Both the position numbers and the translations under genes were made by a program. This document shows, one piece after another, positions 1 through 5,099 of a stretch of DNA of 5,655 nt. The DNA comes from Gemmatimonadota bacterium (GTDB taxonomy: Bacteria; Gemmatimonadota; Gemmatimonadetes; Longimicrobiales; Longimicrobiaceae): contig JAHWJJ010000321.1 of the NCBI GenBank assembly GCA_019348475.1, positions 1-5,655 of the forward strand, given 5' to 3'. Every line of letters starts with the position of its first letter. The first letter of the stretch is position 1. The notes below the pieces were generated by a model that searched no databases, had not been told where the DNA came from, and worked only from the letters and a program-made list of their open reading frames with translations.

Positions 1-2
1 GC

Positions 3-314
3 AGCCGCCTGGAGGTGCGCGGCGAGCGGATCGGGCGCGTCGTGGCCGGCCGCTTCGAGCCGATCCCGGCCGACGAGGAGGTGATCTACGGCGACACCCT
101 CTTCATCCCGCCGCTGGGGACCGCCAACCGCCGCGTGGAGGGGGAGCTGGGTGCATTCAAGCTGGCGCTGGGCGACGGCTACATGATCCACGGCACCCCG
201 CACCAGGACTCCATCGGCCAGGCCGCCACGCACGGCTGCATCCGGATGAAGGACGCGGACATCAGTTATATTGACTGGACGGTGCCGGTGGGGACGGCGG
301 TGTATATTTACTGA
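3..314 (+). CDS. L,D-transpeptidase (YkuD/ErfK family), C-terminal part; 5' end cut by window
   Basis: The reading frame is open from the left edge to TGA at 312-314, so about 103 residues are visible and the true start lies upstream. An in-frame GTG at 15 is only an internal codon. The visible part is the catalytic half of a YkuD domain: an IHGT stretch (His codon at 189-191) is followed about 14 residues later by HGCIRM, with the presumed catalytic Cys at 237-239 and its neighbouring His at 231-233. In this family the Cys attacks the tetrapeptide stem of peptidoglycan and forms 3-3 cross-links, or attaches lipoproteins, outside the cytoplasmic membrane. The tail IDWTVPVGTAVYIY is the usual last beta strand, so the domain ends normally. 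Signal peptide and any LysM or binding domain would be off-window. Family is seen directly from the motif; the exact substrate (cross-linking or anchoring) is unknown. Confidence 0.93.
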   Translation, partial: SRLEVRGERIGRVVAGRFEPIPADEEVIYGDTLFIPPLGTANRRVEGELGAFKLALGDGYMIHGTPHQDSIGQAATHGCIRMKDADISYIDWTVPVGTAVYIY

Positions 315-359
315 AGTGCTAAGTGCTAAGTGCGAAGTGCTAAGTGCTAAGTGCTAAGT
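315..359 (+). repeat. Tandem 7-bp array, AGTGCTA x6
   Basis: Six consecutive heptamers AGTGCTA begin one base after the L,D-transpeptidase stop codon. Only the third copy is altered (AGTGCGA, 329-335), and a partial AGT follows at 357-359. There is no coding signal. A related array lies in the opposite orientation at 637-660, so the two may bound the palindromic element between them. Confidence 0.92.
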
Positions 360-360
360 T

Positions 361-403
361 AGGGAACGGGGAACTGGGAACGGAGGGGACAGGGGACAGG
401 GAC
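361..403 (+). repeat. G-rich low-complexity patch of GGGAAC/GGGGAC units
   Basis: Six imperfect units of the form G(3-4)A(1-2)C follow each other here (starting at 362, 368, 376, 385, 392 and 399) with one- to three-base spacers. The run of G-tracts on the + strand is compatible with slippage-generated sequence or a G-quadruplex-prone stretch; neither can be proven by eye. There is no gene. Confidence 0.6.
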
Positions 404-420
404 GGCACCGAAGCCTTTTC

Positions 421-622
421 CTTTTGTCATCCTGAGCGACGCGCCTCTCCGTCCTCTCCACGGTGCGAGACTTTGGCGCGCGAGCGAAGGATCTACTGCG
501 CGTTTCGGGGGGCCGGCGGGTCAACCCGGGCCCTTGCCGCGCTGGCTAGATCCTTCGGTCGCCGCTAAAATTCGGGTGGGTCACCCGTCGTCGGGCGGGC
601 GGCTCCCTCAGGATGACAAAAG
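421..622. repeat. ~200-bp palindromic (MITE/REP-like) intergenic element with nested inverted repeats
   Basis: The ends are perfect 16-bp inverted repeats: CTTTTGTCATCCTGAG at 421-436 and its reverse complement at 607-622. Inside, 480-495 (GCGAGCGAAGGATCTA) pairs with 547-562 with a single mismatch. The apical part contains smaller palindromes, GGGT-CA-ACCC at 518-527 and CGGGTG-GGT-CACCCG at 573-587. The whole unit could fold as one long branched hairpin. It has no credible ORF; open frames through it are chance products of high GC. The architecture resembles a non-autonomous mobile or REP-type element, but no target-site duplication is evident and no transposase is present, so mobility is inference. 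Confidence 0.8.
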
Positions 623-636
623 CCCGCGGTTCGTGT

Positions 637-660
637 CTCAGCACTGAGGACTTAGGACTT
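637..660 (-). repeat. Inverted heptamer array related to the 315-359 array
   Basis: Read on the - strand, 659-653, 652-646 and 645-639 give AGTCCTA, AGTCCTC and AGTGCTG: three in-phase heptamers one to two changes from the AGTGCTA unit at 315-359. The two arrays therefore face each other across the palindromic element. A small palindrome, CTCAG-CA-CTGAG (637-648), overlaps it. Confidence 0.6.
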
Positions 661-696
661 CCTCTCCTCCCACGCCACACCCCGCCACCATCCCGA

Positions 697-1638
697 ATGC
701 CGCTGATCTCCGTGCAGGACCTTACACACCGCTACCCCGGCGGCGTGACGGCGCTCGATGGGCTGTCGCTGGAGCTGGAGCCCGGGATCATCGGGTTCGT
801 GGGCGCCAACGGGGCCGGAAAGAGCACCTTTATCAAGATCCTGCTGGGATTGCTTACGCCCACGCGGGGCACCGTGCGCGTGCTGGAGCGCGACGCGATC
901 GCCGAGAGTCTGGCCGTGCGCCAGCTCGTGGGGTCCATGCCGGAGCACGACTGCCTTCCGCCCCAGCTCACGGCCACCGACCTGGTGTCGCACATGGGGC
1001 GGCTGGCGGGGCTGCCGCGCGCCGCCGCCCGCGAGCGGACGGCGGAGATGCTGCGCCACGTGGGGCTGTACGAGGAGCGCTACCGCGCCATCGGCGGCTA
1101 CAGCACGGGGATGAAGCAGCGGGTAAAGCTGGCCCAGTCGCTGGTGCACGACCCCAGGCTGCTGCTGCTGGACGAGCCCACCAACGGGCTGGACCCCGCG
1201 GGCCGCGAAGAGATGCTGGAGCTGGTGCGCCGCACCGGCCAGGAGTTCGGCATCGCGGTGATGGTGTGCAGCCACCTGCTGGGCGAGATCGAGCGCGTGA
1301 GCGACTTTCTGGTGGCCATCGACGGCGGGCGGCTGAAGAGCGCGGCGCCGCTGGGCAGCTTTACCGGCGAGCAGGCGCTGCTGGCGGTGGAGGTGGACGA
1401 GGGGAGCGGCGCGCTGGTGGCGCGGCTGGCGGCGGCGGGGCTGGACGCGGTGGAGGACGGGGACCTGGTGGTGGTGCCGCTGCTGGACGAGCGGCCATAC
1501 GACCTGGTGCGCGACGCCGCGGCCGACCTGGGGCTGGCGCTGGTGCGCATGGAGCGGCGCCGCCACACCCTGCAGGAGCTTTTCCGCGCCCCCGCGGGCG
1601 CCCACACCACGGAGGGAGCGCATGGCACACGCGCTTGA
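697..1638 (+). CDS. ABC-2-type transporter ATP-binding protein (first of two)
   Basis: This is a 313-residue nucleotide-binding subunit that would power export through an ABC-2-type membrane partner from the cytoplasmic face. Motifs, in order: Walker A GANGAGKST (36-44), signature YSTGMKQ (135-141), Walker B LLLLDEP with catalytic Glu160, D-loop NGLDP, and H-loop His193. The usual Q-loop glutamine position reads MPEHD (81-85), i.e. Glu, which is common in CcmA-like ATPases. Residues ~220-313 are a C-terminal accessory region ending in the TLQELF-type motif seen in this subfamily. I chose ATG697 because the conserved fold starts at LISVQDLTHRY; the in-frame ATG at 613 would add 28 residues encoded by repeat DNA. 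No clear Shine-Dalgarno precedes ATG697. It overlaps the next gene by 17 bp, and no convincing promoter is visible upstream. The transported substrate cannot be inferred. Confidence 0.94.
   Translation: MPLISVQDLTHRYPGGVTALDGLSLELEPGIIGFVGANGAGKSTFIKILLGLLTPTRGTVRVLERDAIAESLAVRQLVGSMPEHDCLPPQLTATDLVSHMGRLAGLPRAAARERTAEMLRHVGLYEERYRAIGGYSTGMKQRVKLAQSLVHDPRLLLLDEPTNGLDPAGREEMLELVRRTGQEFGIAVMVCSHLLGEIERVSDFLVAIDGGRLKSAAPLGSFTGEQALLAVEVDEGSGALVARLAAAGLDAVEDGDLVVVPLLDERPYDLVRDAAADLGLALVRMERRRHTLQELFRAPAGAHTTEGAHGTRA
1611..1617 (+). promoter_or_regulatory. Shine-Dalgarno for permease 1, inside the ATPase 1 gene
   Basis: GGAGGGA lies four bases before ATG1622, within the last codons of the preceding ATPase gene. 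It fixes the permease start and implies translation of the two genes on one transcript. Confidence 0.75.
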
Positions 1639-2509
1639 CGCCGCCACCGGCGCCATCTACGACATCGGCTACCGCAACTACGAGGGGTCGCGGCTGGGCC
1701 GCGGCTACGCCTTCCGCACCCTGTACGTGCACTCGCTGCGCAGCGTGTTCGGGCTGGGGCGCGGCGGGCGCGCCCTCATCATCCCCTGGGCGCTCTTTGC
1801 CGCGATGGCCTTTCCCGCCGTCGTCACCGTGGCGGTGGCGGGGATCAGCGGCGGAATGATCAAGAACAGCATCGACTACCACGAGATCTACGTGTGGGAC
1901 TCGATGATGCTGGCGCTGTTCTGCGCGGCCCAGGCGCCGGAGCTGGTGAGCAGGGACCACTACAACCGGGTGCTGCCGCTGTACTTCAGCCGGGCGCTGC
2001 GCAAGGCGGACTACGCGGCCGCCAAGCTGCTGGCCATGTGGACGGCGGTGTTCCTGGTGATCATGACGCCGCTGCTGGTGATCCTGGTGGGGCGGCTGGG
2101 GCTGCCCTCGGACTTCGCCGCGGCGTTCCGGGAAGAGTCCCGGCACTTCACGGCTATCCTGGGCACCCCGGCGGTGTGCGCGCTGGTGTTCGGAACGCTG
2201 GCGGTGGCGCTGGCGTCGTACGTGCCGCGGCGGGGGATCGCCAGCGCGGCGGTGCTGGGGACGTTTCTGCTCACCGCGCCGCTGGTCGCCATCCTGATGG
2301 AGACGCTCGAAGCCCGGTGGAGCGTGCTGCTGAACCCGATCCTGGTGGGCAACGGCGCCATCTGGGAGCTGTTCGACGAGCGCCACGAGCGCGGCAGCAT
2401 CCTGCGCCAGGCGGAGCTGCCGGCGGAGGCGTACTTCGGCGCGGTGGCGGCGTACGCCGTCGTCTTCACCATCCTCCTGCTGAACCGCTACCGGAGGATC
2501 AGCGCATGA
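1622..2509 (+). CDS. ABC-2-type transporter permease (first of two)
   Basis: This 295-residue membrane protein is the likely channel partner of the ATPase encoded just before it. A polar N-terminal segment carries YDIGYRNYEGSRLGR (13-27), which I associate with a family of high-GC bacterial ABC permeases that begin with a 'D-x-GYR-x-Y-x-G-x-RLGR' stretch. Hydrophobic segments lie at about 51-74, 94-104 (weak), 134-157, 178-200, 206-226 and 270-288, giving five to six membrane spans. The segment near 106-126 (PELVSRDHYNRVLPLYFSRAL) fits the conserved ABC-2 loop with a charged residue before a 'P-LYFSR' turn. The C-terminus is short and basic (NRYRRISA), consistent with the positive-inside rule. 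It starts inside the upstream gene and ends in an ATGA overlap with the next. The family call rests on hydrophobicity, motif and context; the substrate is unknown. Confidence 0.87.
   Translation: MAHALDAATGAIYDIGYRNYEGSRLGRGYAFRTLYVHSLRSVFGLGRGGRALIIPWALFAAMAFPAVVTVAVAGISGGMIKNSIDYHEIYVWDSMMLALFCAAQAPELVSRDHYNRVLPLYFSRALRKADYAAAKLLAMWTAVFLVIMTPLLVILVGRLGLPSDFAAAFREESRHFTAILGTPAVCALVFGTLAVALASYVPRRGIASAAVLGTFLLTAPLVAILMETLEARWSVLLNPILVGNGAIWELFDERHERGSILRQAELPAEAYFGAVAAYAVVFTILLLNRYRRISA
2493..2498 (+). promoter_or_regulatory. Shine-Dalgarno for ATPase 2, inside the permease 1 gene
   Basis: GGAGGA ends seven bases before ATG2506. It selects that ATG over the long open frame that continues upstream in the same phase, which is only a GC-driven shadow of the permease gene. 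Confidence 0.8.
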
Positions 2510-3480
2510 GCGTAGAGACCCTGAACCCGCCCGCCCCGGCCGCGACGCCGGCGCAGGGACCCGCGCGGGGCGCCGCGGTGGAGCTGCGCAACGTGTCGCA
2601 CTGGTACGGGAACGTGGTGGCGGTGAACGACGTCTCCTTCTCGCTGGGCCCGGGAATCACCGGGCTGCTGGGGCCCAACGGCGCGGGAAAGAGCACGCTG
2701 CTGCACATGCTGGCCGGCTTTCTGGCCCCCTCCGCGGGCGAGGTGCTGGTGGACGGGCGCCCCGCGTGGAAGAACCCGCAGATGTACCGCTCGCTGGGGC
2801 TGGTGCCGGAGCGGGAGGCGGTCTACCCGTACCTGACCGGCTACGAGTTCGCGCTGATGAACGCGCGGCTGCACGGGCTGCCCGACCCGGAAGGGGCGGC
2901 GGAGCGGGCCATCGACGTGGTGGACCTGCGCGCGGCGATGCACCGCCGCATCGGGGGATACAGCAAGGGGATGCGGCAGCGGGCCAAGATCGCGGGGGCG
3001 CTGGTGCACGAGCCGCGCATTCTGCTGCTGGACGAGCCGTTCAACGGCATGGATCCCGGGCAGCGGATGCACATGATGGAGTTGCTGCGGGGGCTGGCGG
3101 AGCAGGGAAAGACGATCCTGATCTCGTCCCACATCCTGGAAGAGCTGCACCACCTGGCCAACAACGTCCTGGTGGTGGTGGCGGGCCGGCTGGCGGCGTC
3201 GGGGCACTTTCGCGAGATCCGGCGGCTGATGACGGACCGGCCGCACACCTTTACCCTGCGCTCCAGCGACGACCGGCGGCTGGCCGCGGCGCTGATGGCC
3301 CACGGCTCGGTGCAGGGGGTGGAGCTGGGGGCGGCGGGGATCACCGTGCGCACGGCGGAGCGCGGCGGGTTCGCCGCCTACCTGCCGCGGGCGGCGCGCG
3401 AGGCGGGAATCACGCTGCTGGAGGTGCGGCCCACGGACGAATCGCTGGAAAGCGTGTTCTCTTACCTGGTAAAGCGATGA
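2506..3480 (+). CDS. ABC-2-type transporter ATP-binding protein (second of two)
   Basis: This 324-residue ATPase has Walker A GPNGAGKST (56-64), signature YSKGMRQ (152-158), Walker B ILLLDEP with catalytic Glu177, D-loop NGMDP and H-loop His209 (SSH). The Q-loop region reads LVPERE (99-104), again Glu rather than Gln. A Pro/Ala-rich, apparently unstructured leader of about 24 residues precedes the first beta strand (VELRNVSHWYG). Residues ~235-324 form the accessory C-terminal domain typical of ABC-2 ATPases, ending in the 'ESLESVFSYL' motif. The gene overlaps both neighbours by 4 bp (ATGA at 2506-2509 and 3477-3480), a layout typical of translational coupling. It is clearly divergent from the first ATPase, so the pair is not a recent duplication. 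It probably energises the permease that follows; a mixed ATPase dimer with the first one is also possible. Confidence 0.95.
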   Translation: MSVETLNPPAPAATPAQGPARGAAVELRNVSHWYGNVVAVNDVSFSLGPGITGLLGPNGAGKSTLLHMLAGFLAPSAGEVLVDGRPAWKNPQMYRSLGLVPEREAVYPYLTGYEFALMNARLHGLPDPEGAAERAIDVVDLRAAMHRRIGGYSKGMRQRAKIAGALVHEPRILLLDEPFNGMDPGQRMHMMELLRGLAEQGKTILISSHILEELHHLANNVLVVVAGRLAASGHFREIRRLMTDRPHTFTLRSSDDRRLAAALMAHGSVQGVELGAAGITVRTAERGGFAAYLPRAAREAGITLLEVRPTDESLESVFSYLVKR

Positions 3481-4226
3481 GACACTCGGTAGAACTGACC
3501 CTGGGGCGTCTGGCGGTCCGCCAGTTCCTGGGGAGCCGCCGCTCGCTGTGGGCGCTGGTGCTCGCCGCCATCCCCGTCCTGCTGGCGCTGCTGCTGCAGG
3601 CCGAAGCGGGGGGCGACCCGCGGGAGGCGCTGGACGACATCGCCGGACTGTACCAGGTGCTGATCGTGGCCGTGCTGCTGCCCATCGTGGCGCTGGTGGT
3701 GGGGACCAGCGTGTTCGGCGCCGAGGTGGACGACGGCACCATCACCTACGTGCTGGGCAAGCCGGTGCCGCGCTGGCGCATCGTGCTCACGCGCATCGTG
3801 GCCGCGGGGCTTGTGACGGCGGCGGTGCTGGTGCCCTCCACCCTGGCGACGGCGGTCATCGGGGTGCGGGGGGTGGATGCGCCCGGCCTGGCGCTGGGGT
3901 TCACGGCCGCGGTGGCCGTGGGGAGTTTTCTGTACTGCGCGCTGTTCGTGGCCCTCAGCCTGAGCACCCGGCGCGCGCTGGTGGCGGGGCTGGTCTACGT
4001 CGTCGTGTGGGAGGGGCTGCTGAGCAACACCTTCGGCGGCAGCCGCGCCCTCAGCATCCGCCAGTACACGCTTTCCATCGCCGACGCGCTGGTGGAGGCG
4101 AAGATGAACACGCTGTCGCGGCTGGACGTGGACACGGCGCTGGTGATGGCCGCGGTGGTCGCCATCCTCGCGACCGTGCACGCCATCCGCCGTCTGCGGG
4201 TCTTCGAAATCGGTGAGGCGGCGTAG
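3477..4226 (+). CDS. ABC-2-type transporter permease (second of two, NosY-like fold)
   Basis: This 249-residue hydrophobic protein ends at TAG 4224-4226. Membrane segments are visible at about 23-40, 60-80, 103-128, 138-162, 167-183 and 220-238, the six-span layout usual for ABC-2 permeases. Between spans 2 and 3, residues 81-102 (GAEVDDGTITYVLGKPVPRWRI) match the hallmark 'E-x(2-3)-GT-x(4)-L-x-x-PV-x-R' coupling loop of the NosY-like ABC2_membrane group, which is thought to contact the ATPase. Together with the ATPase encoded immediately upstream this makes a complete export module. The start overlaps the previous stop as ATGA and has only a weak ribosome site, so it relies on coupling. It shares no obvious sequence with the first permease. 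NosY itself acts in nitrous-oxide reductase maturation, but no nos gene is present, so no such role is claimed. Confidence 0.89.
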   Translation: MRHSVELTLGRLAVRQFLGSRRSLWALVLAAIPVLLALLLQAEAGGDPREALDDIAGLYQVLIVAVLLPIVALVVGTSVFGAEVDDGTITYVLGKPVPRWRIVLTRIVAAGLVTAAVLVPSTLATAVIGVRGVDAPGLALGFTAAVAVGSFLYCALFVALSLSTRRALVAGLVYVVVWEGLLSNTFGGSRALSIRQYTLSIADALVEAKMNTLSRLDVDTALVMAAVVAILATVHAIRRLRVFEIGEAA

Positions 4227-4234
4227 CGGGCTCC

Positions 4235-4269
4235 ATGGAGTGATTGGGCGATGGAGTGATGGAGTGATG
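4235..4269 (+). repeat. Short ATGGAGTG repeats between stop codon and terminator
   Basis: ATGGAGTG occurs at 4235-4242, then twice in tandem at 4251-4266 with a further partial ATG(G). It lies in the 43 bases separating the permease stop from the terminator stem and has no coding role that I can see. Confidence 0.6.
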
Positions 4270-4316
4270 GCCCCGTCCGGCCGGCTTTACGGGGGCCGGA
4301 CGGGGCTTCTGCTTTT
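4270..4316 (+). terminator. Rho-independent terminator of the ABC operon
   Basis: A perfect 13-bp GC-rich stem, GCCCCGTCCGGCC at 4270-4282 and its reverse complement at 4294-4306, encloses an 11-base loop and is followed by TTCTGCTTTT. It lies 43 bases after the last ABC gene and faces the operon. It is a clear end point for that transcript. Confidence 0.9.
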
Positions 4317-4380
4317 CGCGTGCCCTGGACGGTAGGCCGGCGGACGTCTGGTTTCGGCGGCGAGATCGCCTCGAACCGCT
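4317..4380. other. Intergenic spacer before the 151-bp repeats
   Basis: I see no gene, promoter or repeat here beyond a faint resemblance of the last ten bases (TCGAACCGCT) to the end of the 151-bp unit (CTGAGCCGCT), which may be the eroded edge of an earlier copy. Confidence 0.4.
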
Positions 4381-4436
4381 GGGTGCGTGCGGCGCGACGG
4401 GCATCCTGCCGGGCGCGGAGCGCCCCCCATCCCCAA

Positions 4437-4467
4437 CCCTTCCTCCACAAACTGCGTGGGGGAAGGG
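4437..4467. repeat. Main hairpin of repeat copy 1
   Basis: Arms CCCTTCCTCCAC (4437-4448) and GTGGGGGAAGGG (4456-4467) flank the loop AAACTGC. One position is T opposite G, a wobble pair in + strand RNA. AGTTCTTT follows the stem. Confidence 0.8.
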
Positions 4468-4587
4468 AGTTCTTTCCGTCGCGTCGGCGGGATCGTGCAT
4501 CAACGAGGTCCGCCACTGCTCCTGAGCCGCTGGGTTCGTGCAGCGCGGCGGGCATCCTGCCGCGCGCGGAGCGCCCCCCATCCGCAA

Positions 4588-4618
4588 CCCTTCCCCCACA
4601 AACTGCGTGGGGGAAGGG
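4588..4618. repeat. Main hairpin of repeat copy 2
   Basis: Arms CCCTTCCCCCAC (4588-4599) and GTGGGGGAAGGG (4607-4618) are perfectly complementary over 12 bp around the loop AAACTGC. AGTTCTTT follows, so in the + direction it could act as a weak terminator. Confidence 0.85.
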
Positions 4619-4738
4619 AGTTCTTTCCGTCGCGTCGGCGGGATCGTGCATCAACGAGGTCCGCCACTGCTCCGGAGCCACTGCGTTCGTGCAGCGCGGC
4701 GGGCATCCTGCCGCGCGCGGAGCGCCCCCCATCCCCAG

Positions 4739-4769
4739 CCCTTCACCCACAAACCGCGTGGGGGAAGGG
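4739..4769. repeat. Main hairpin of repeat copy 3
   Basis: Arms CCCTTCACCCAC (4739-4750) and GTGGGGGAAGGG (4758-4769) flank AAACCGC, with one A-G mismatch. The T-rich tail of the other copies has become TCGGTTCC here, so this copy looks the most eroded. Confidence 0.8.
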
Positions 4770-4834
4770 AGTCGGTTCCGTCGTGGTGGCAGGATCGTGC
4801 ATCAATGGACGTCCAACACCGCTCCGGAGCCCGC

Positions 4835-4997
4835 TCGCCACCGTCTCCTGAACGATGCGTATGGGTCATCTGCCCCATGCCGCCCTCCGACCGCTTCCGC
4901 ATCTTGTTGCGTAGCGCAGTCGGGCTTTCGTTAGACCCGGCGAGCGGGATTGTGCAGCAGGATCGCCATCTTCCACGCGCAACAGGTGTTTTCGATA
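4835..4997. other. Non-coding spacer between repeat array and regulator promoter
   Basis: No ORF here shows a coding pattern. A small imperfect inverted repeat, GTATGGG (4859-4865) and CCCATGC (4874-4880), is the only structure I note. Near 4940-4962, GAGCGGGATTGTGCAGCAG loosely recalls GGCGGGATCGTGCATCAAC of the 151-bp unit and could be an old remnant. Confidence 0.4.
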
Positions 4998-5029
4998 CGT
5001 TCAGTATTGACTGAACGGGTTGAACGTTC
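4998..5029 (+). promoter_or_regulatory. Probable operator: palindrome plus extra half-site upstream of the MarR-like gene
   Basis: Arms CGTTCAGT (4998-5005) and ACTGAACG (5010-5017) form a perfect 8+8 bp palindrome with a 4-base centre. TGAACG recurs nine bases downstream (5021-5026), within the self-complementary GAACGTTC (5022-5029). Size and symmetry suit a dimeric winged-helix protein, and the site overlaps the predicted -35 box, so autorepression by the adjacent regulator is the natural inference. Confidence 0.72.
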
Positions 5030-5035
5030 TATCCT
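5007..5035 (+). promoter_or_regulatory. Predicted sigma70-type promoter for the regulator gene
   Basis: TTGACT (5007-5012, one change from TTGACA) is separated by exactly 17 bases from TATCCT (5030-5035, two changes from TATAAT). Transcription would begin near 5042, leaving a leader of about 58 bases before ATG5100. The -35 box lies inside the palindrome. Confidence 0.7.
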
Positions 5036-5099
5036 TGGCGCAGCTACGCCGGAGGACGCGAGCCCCCTCCGCGGCACAACGTTTCACCCGAGACACACG

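Larger units (their letters stand above)
4381..4834. repeat. Three head-to-tail copies of a 151-bp hairpin-bearing repeat
   Basis: Copies start at 4381, 4532 and 4683, so the period is exactly 151 bp; the third copy is one base longer. By direct comparison copies 1 and 2 differ at about eight positions, with a stretch of 78 identical bases (4445-4522 versus 4596-4673), while copy 3 is more diverged, mostly in its right half. Each unit has a potential small hairpin (CGGCGGG-CAT-CCTGCCG in copy 2, 4546-4562), a GC run, then the main hairpin with a 12-bp stem and AAACTGC-type loop. Because 151 is not a multiple of three, the same DNA is read in a different frame in each copy, and open frames run through on both strands; this argues strongly against a protein. 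Function is unknown; a dispersed REP-like repeat or a repeated structured RNA are candidates. Confidence 0.93.

Noticed and set aside
344..568. 74-codon open frame after the L,D-transpeptidase
   Set aside because: It starts inside the heptamer array and runs across the palindromic element; its sequence is simply translated repeat DNA.
421..622. Terminator for the L,D-transpeptidase gene
   Set aside because: The outer arms are 170 bases apart and no compact stem followed by a T-run is present; some read-through structure is possible but not a standard terminator.
652..1656. Long - strand open frame opposite ATPase 1
   Set aside because: It is the mirror of a gene with clear ABC motifs; composition is His/Gln/Arg/Ala-rich, typical of antisense shadows in high-GC genes. 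The same applies to the long - strand frames at 1361-2386, 2488-3303 and 3462-4181.
697..3480. Loss of ATPase function because the Q-loop position is Glu
   Set aside because: Both ATPases have Glu there, a common variant in CcmA-like ABC-2 ATPases, and all other catalytic motifs are intact.
3477..4226. nosY / nitrous-oxide reductase maturation system
   Set aside because: The permease resembles the NosY type only at the level of the ABC-2 fold; no nosD, nosL, nosZ or copper-related gene is present, so no symbol is assigned.
4381..4834. CRISPR array
   Set aside because: The units are 151 bp and similar throughout their length, with no short constant repeat separated by unique spacers, and no cas genes are present.
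4320..4934. Open reading frames on both strands running through the 151-bp repeats
   Set aside because: The same DNA is read in a different frame in each copy because the period is not divisible by three; peptides are Arg/Ala/Pro/Ser-rich without a fold, no ribosome site is evident, and competing frames are open on both strands.
5051..5070. Leader hairpin GGAGG...CCTCC upstream of the regulator
   Set aside because: Only five pairs with a ten-base loop; expected by chance in such GC-rich DNA.
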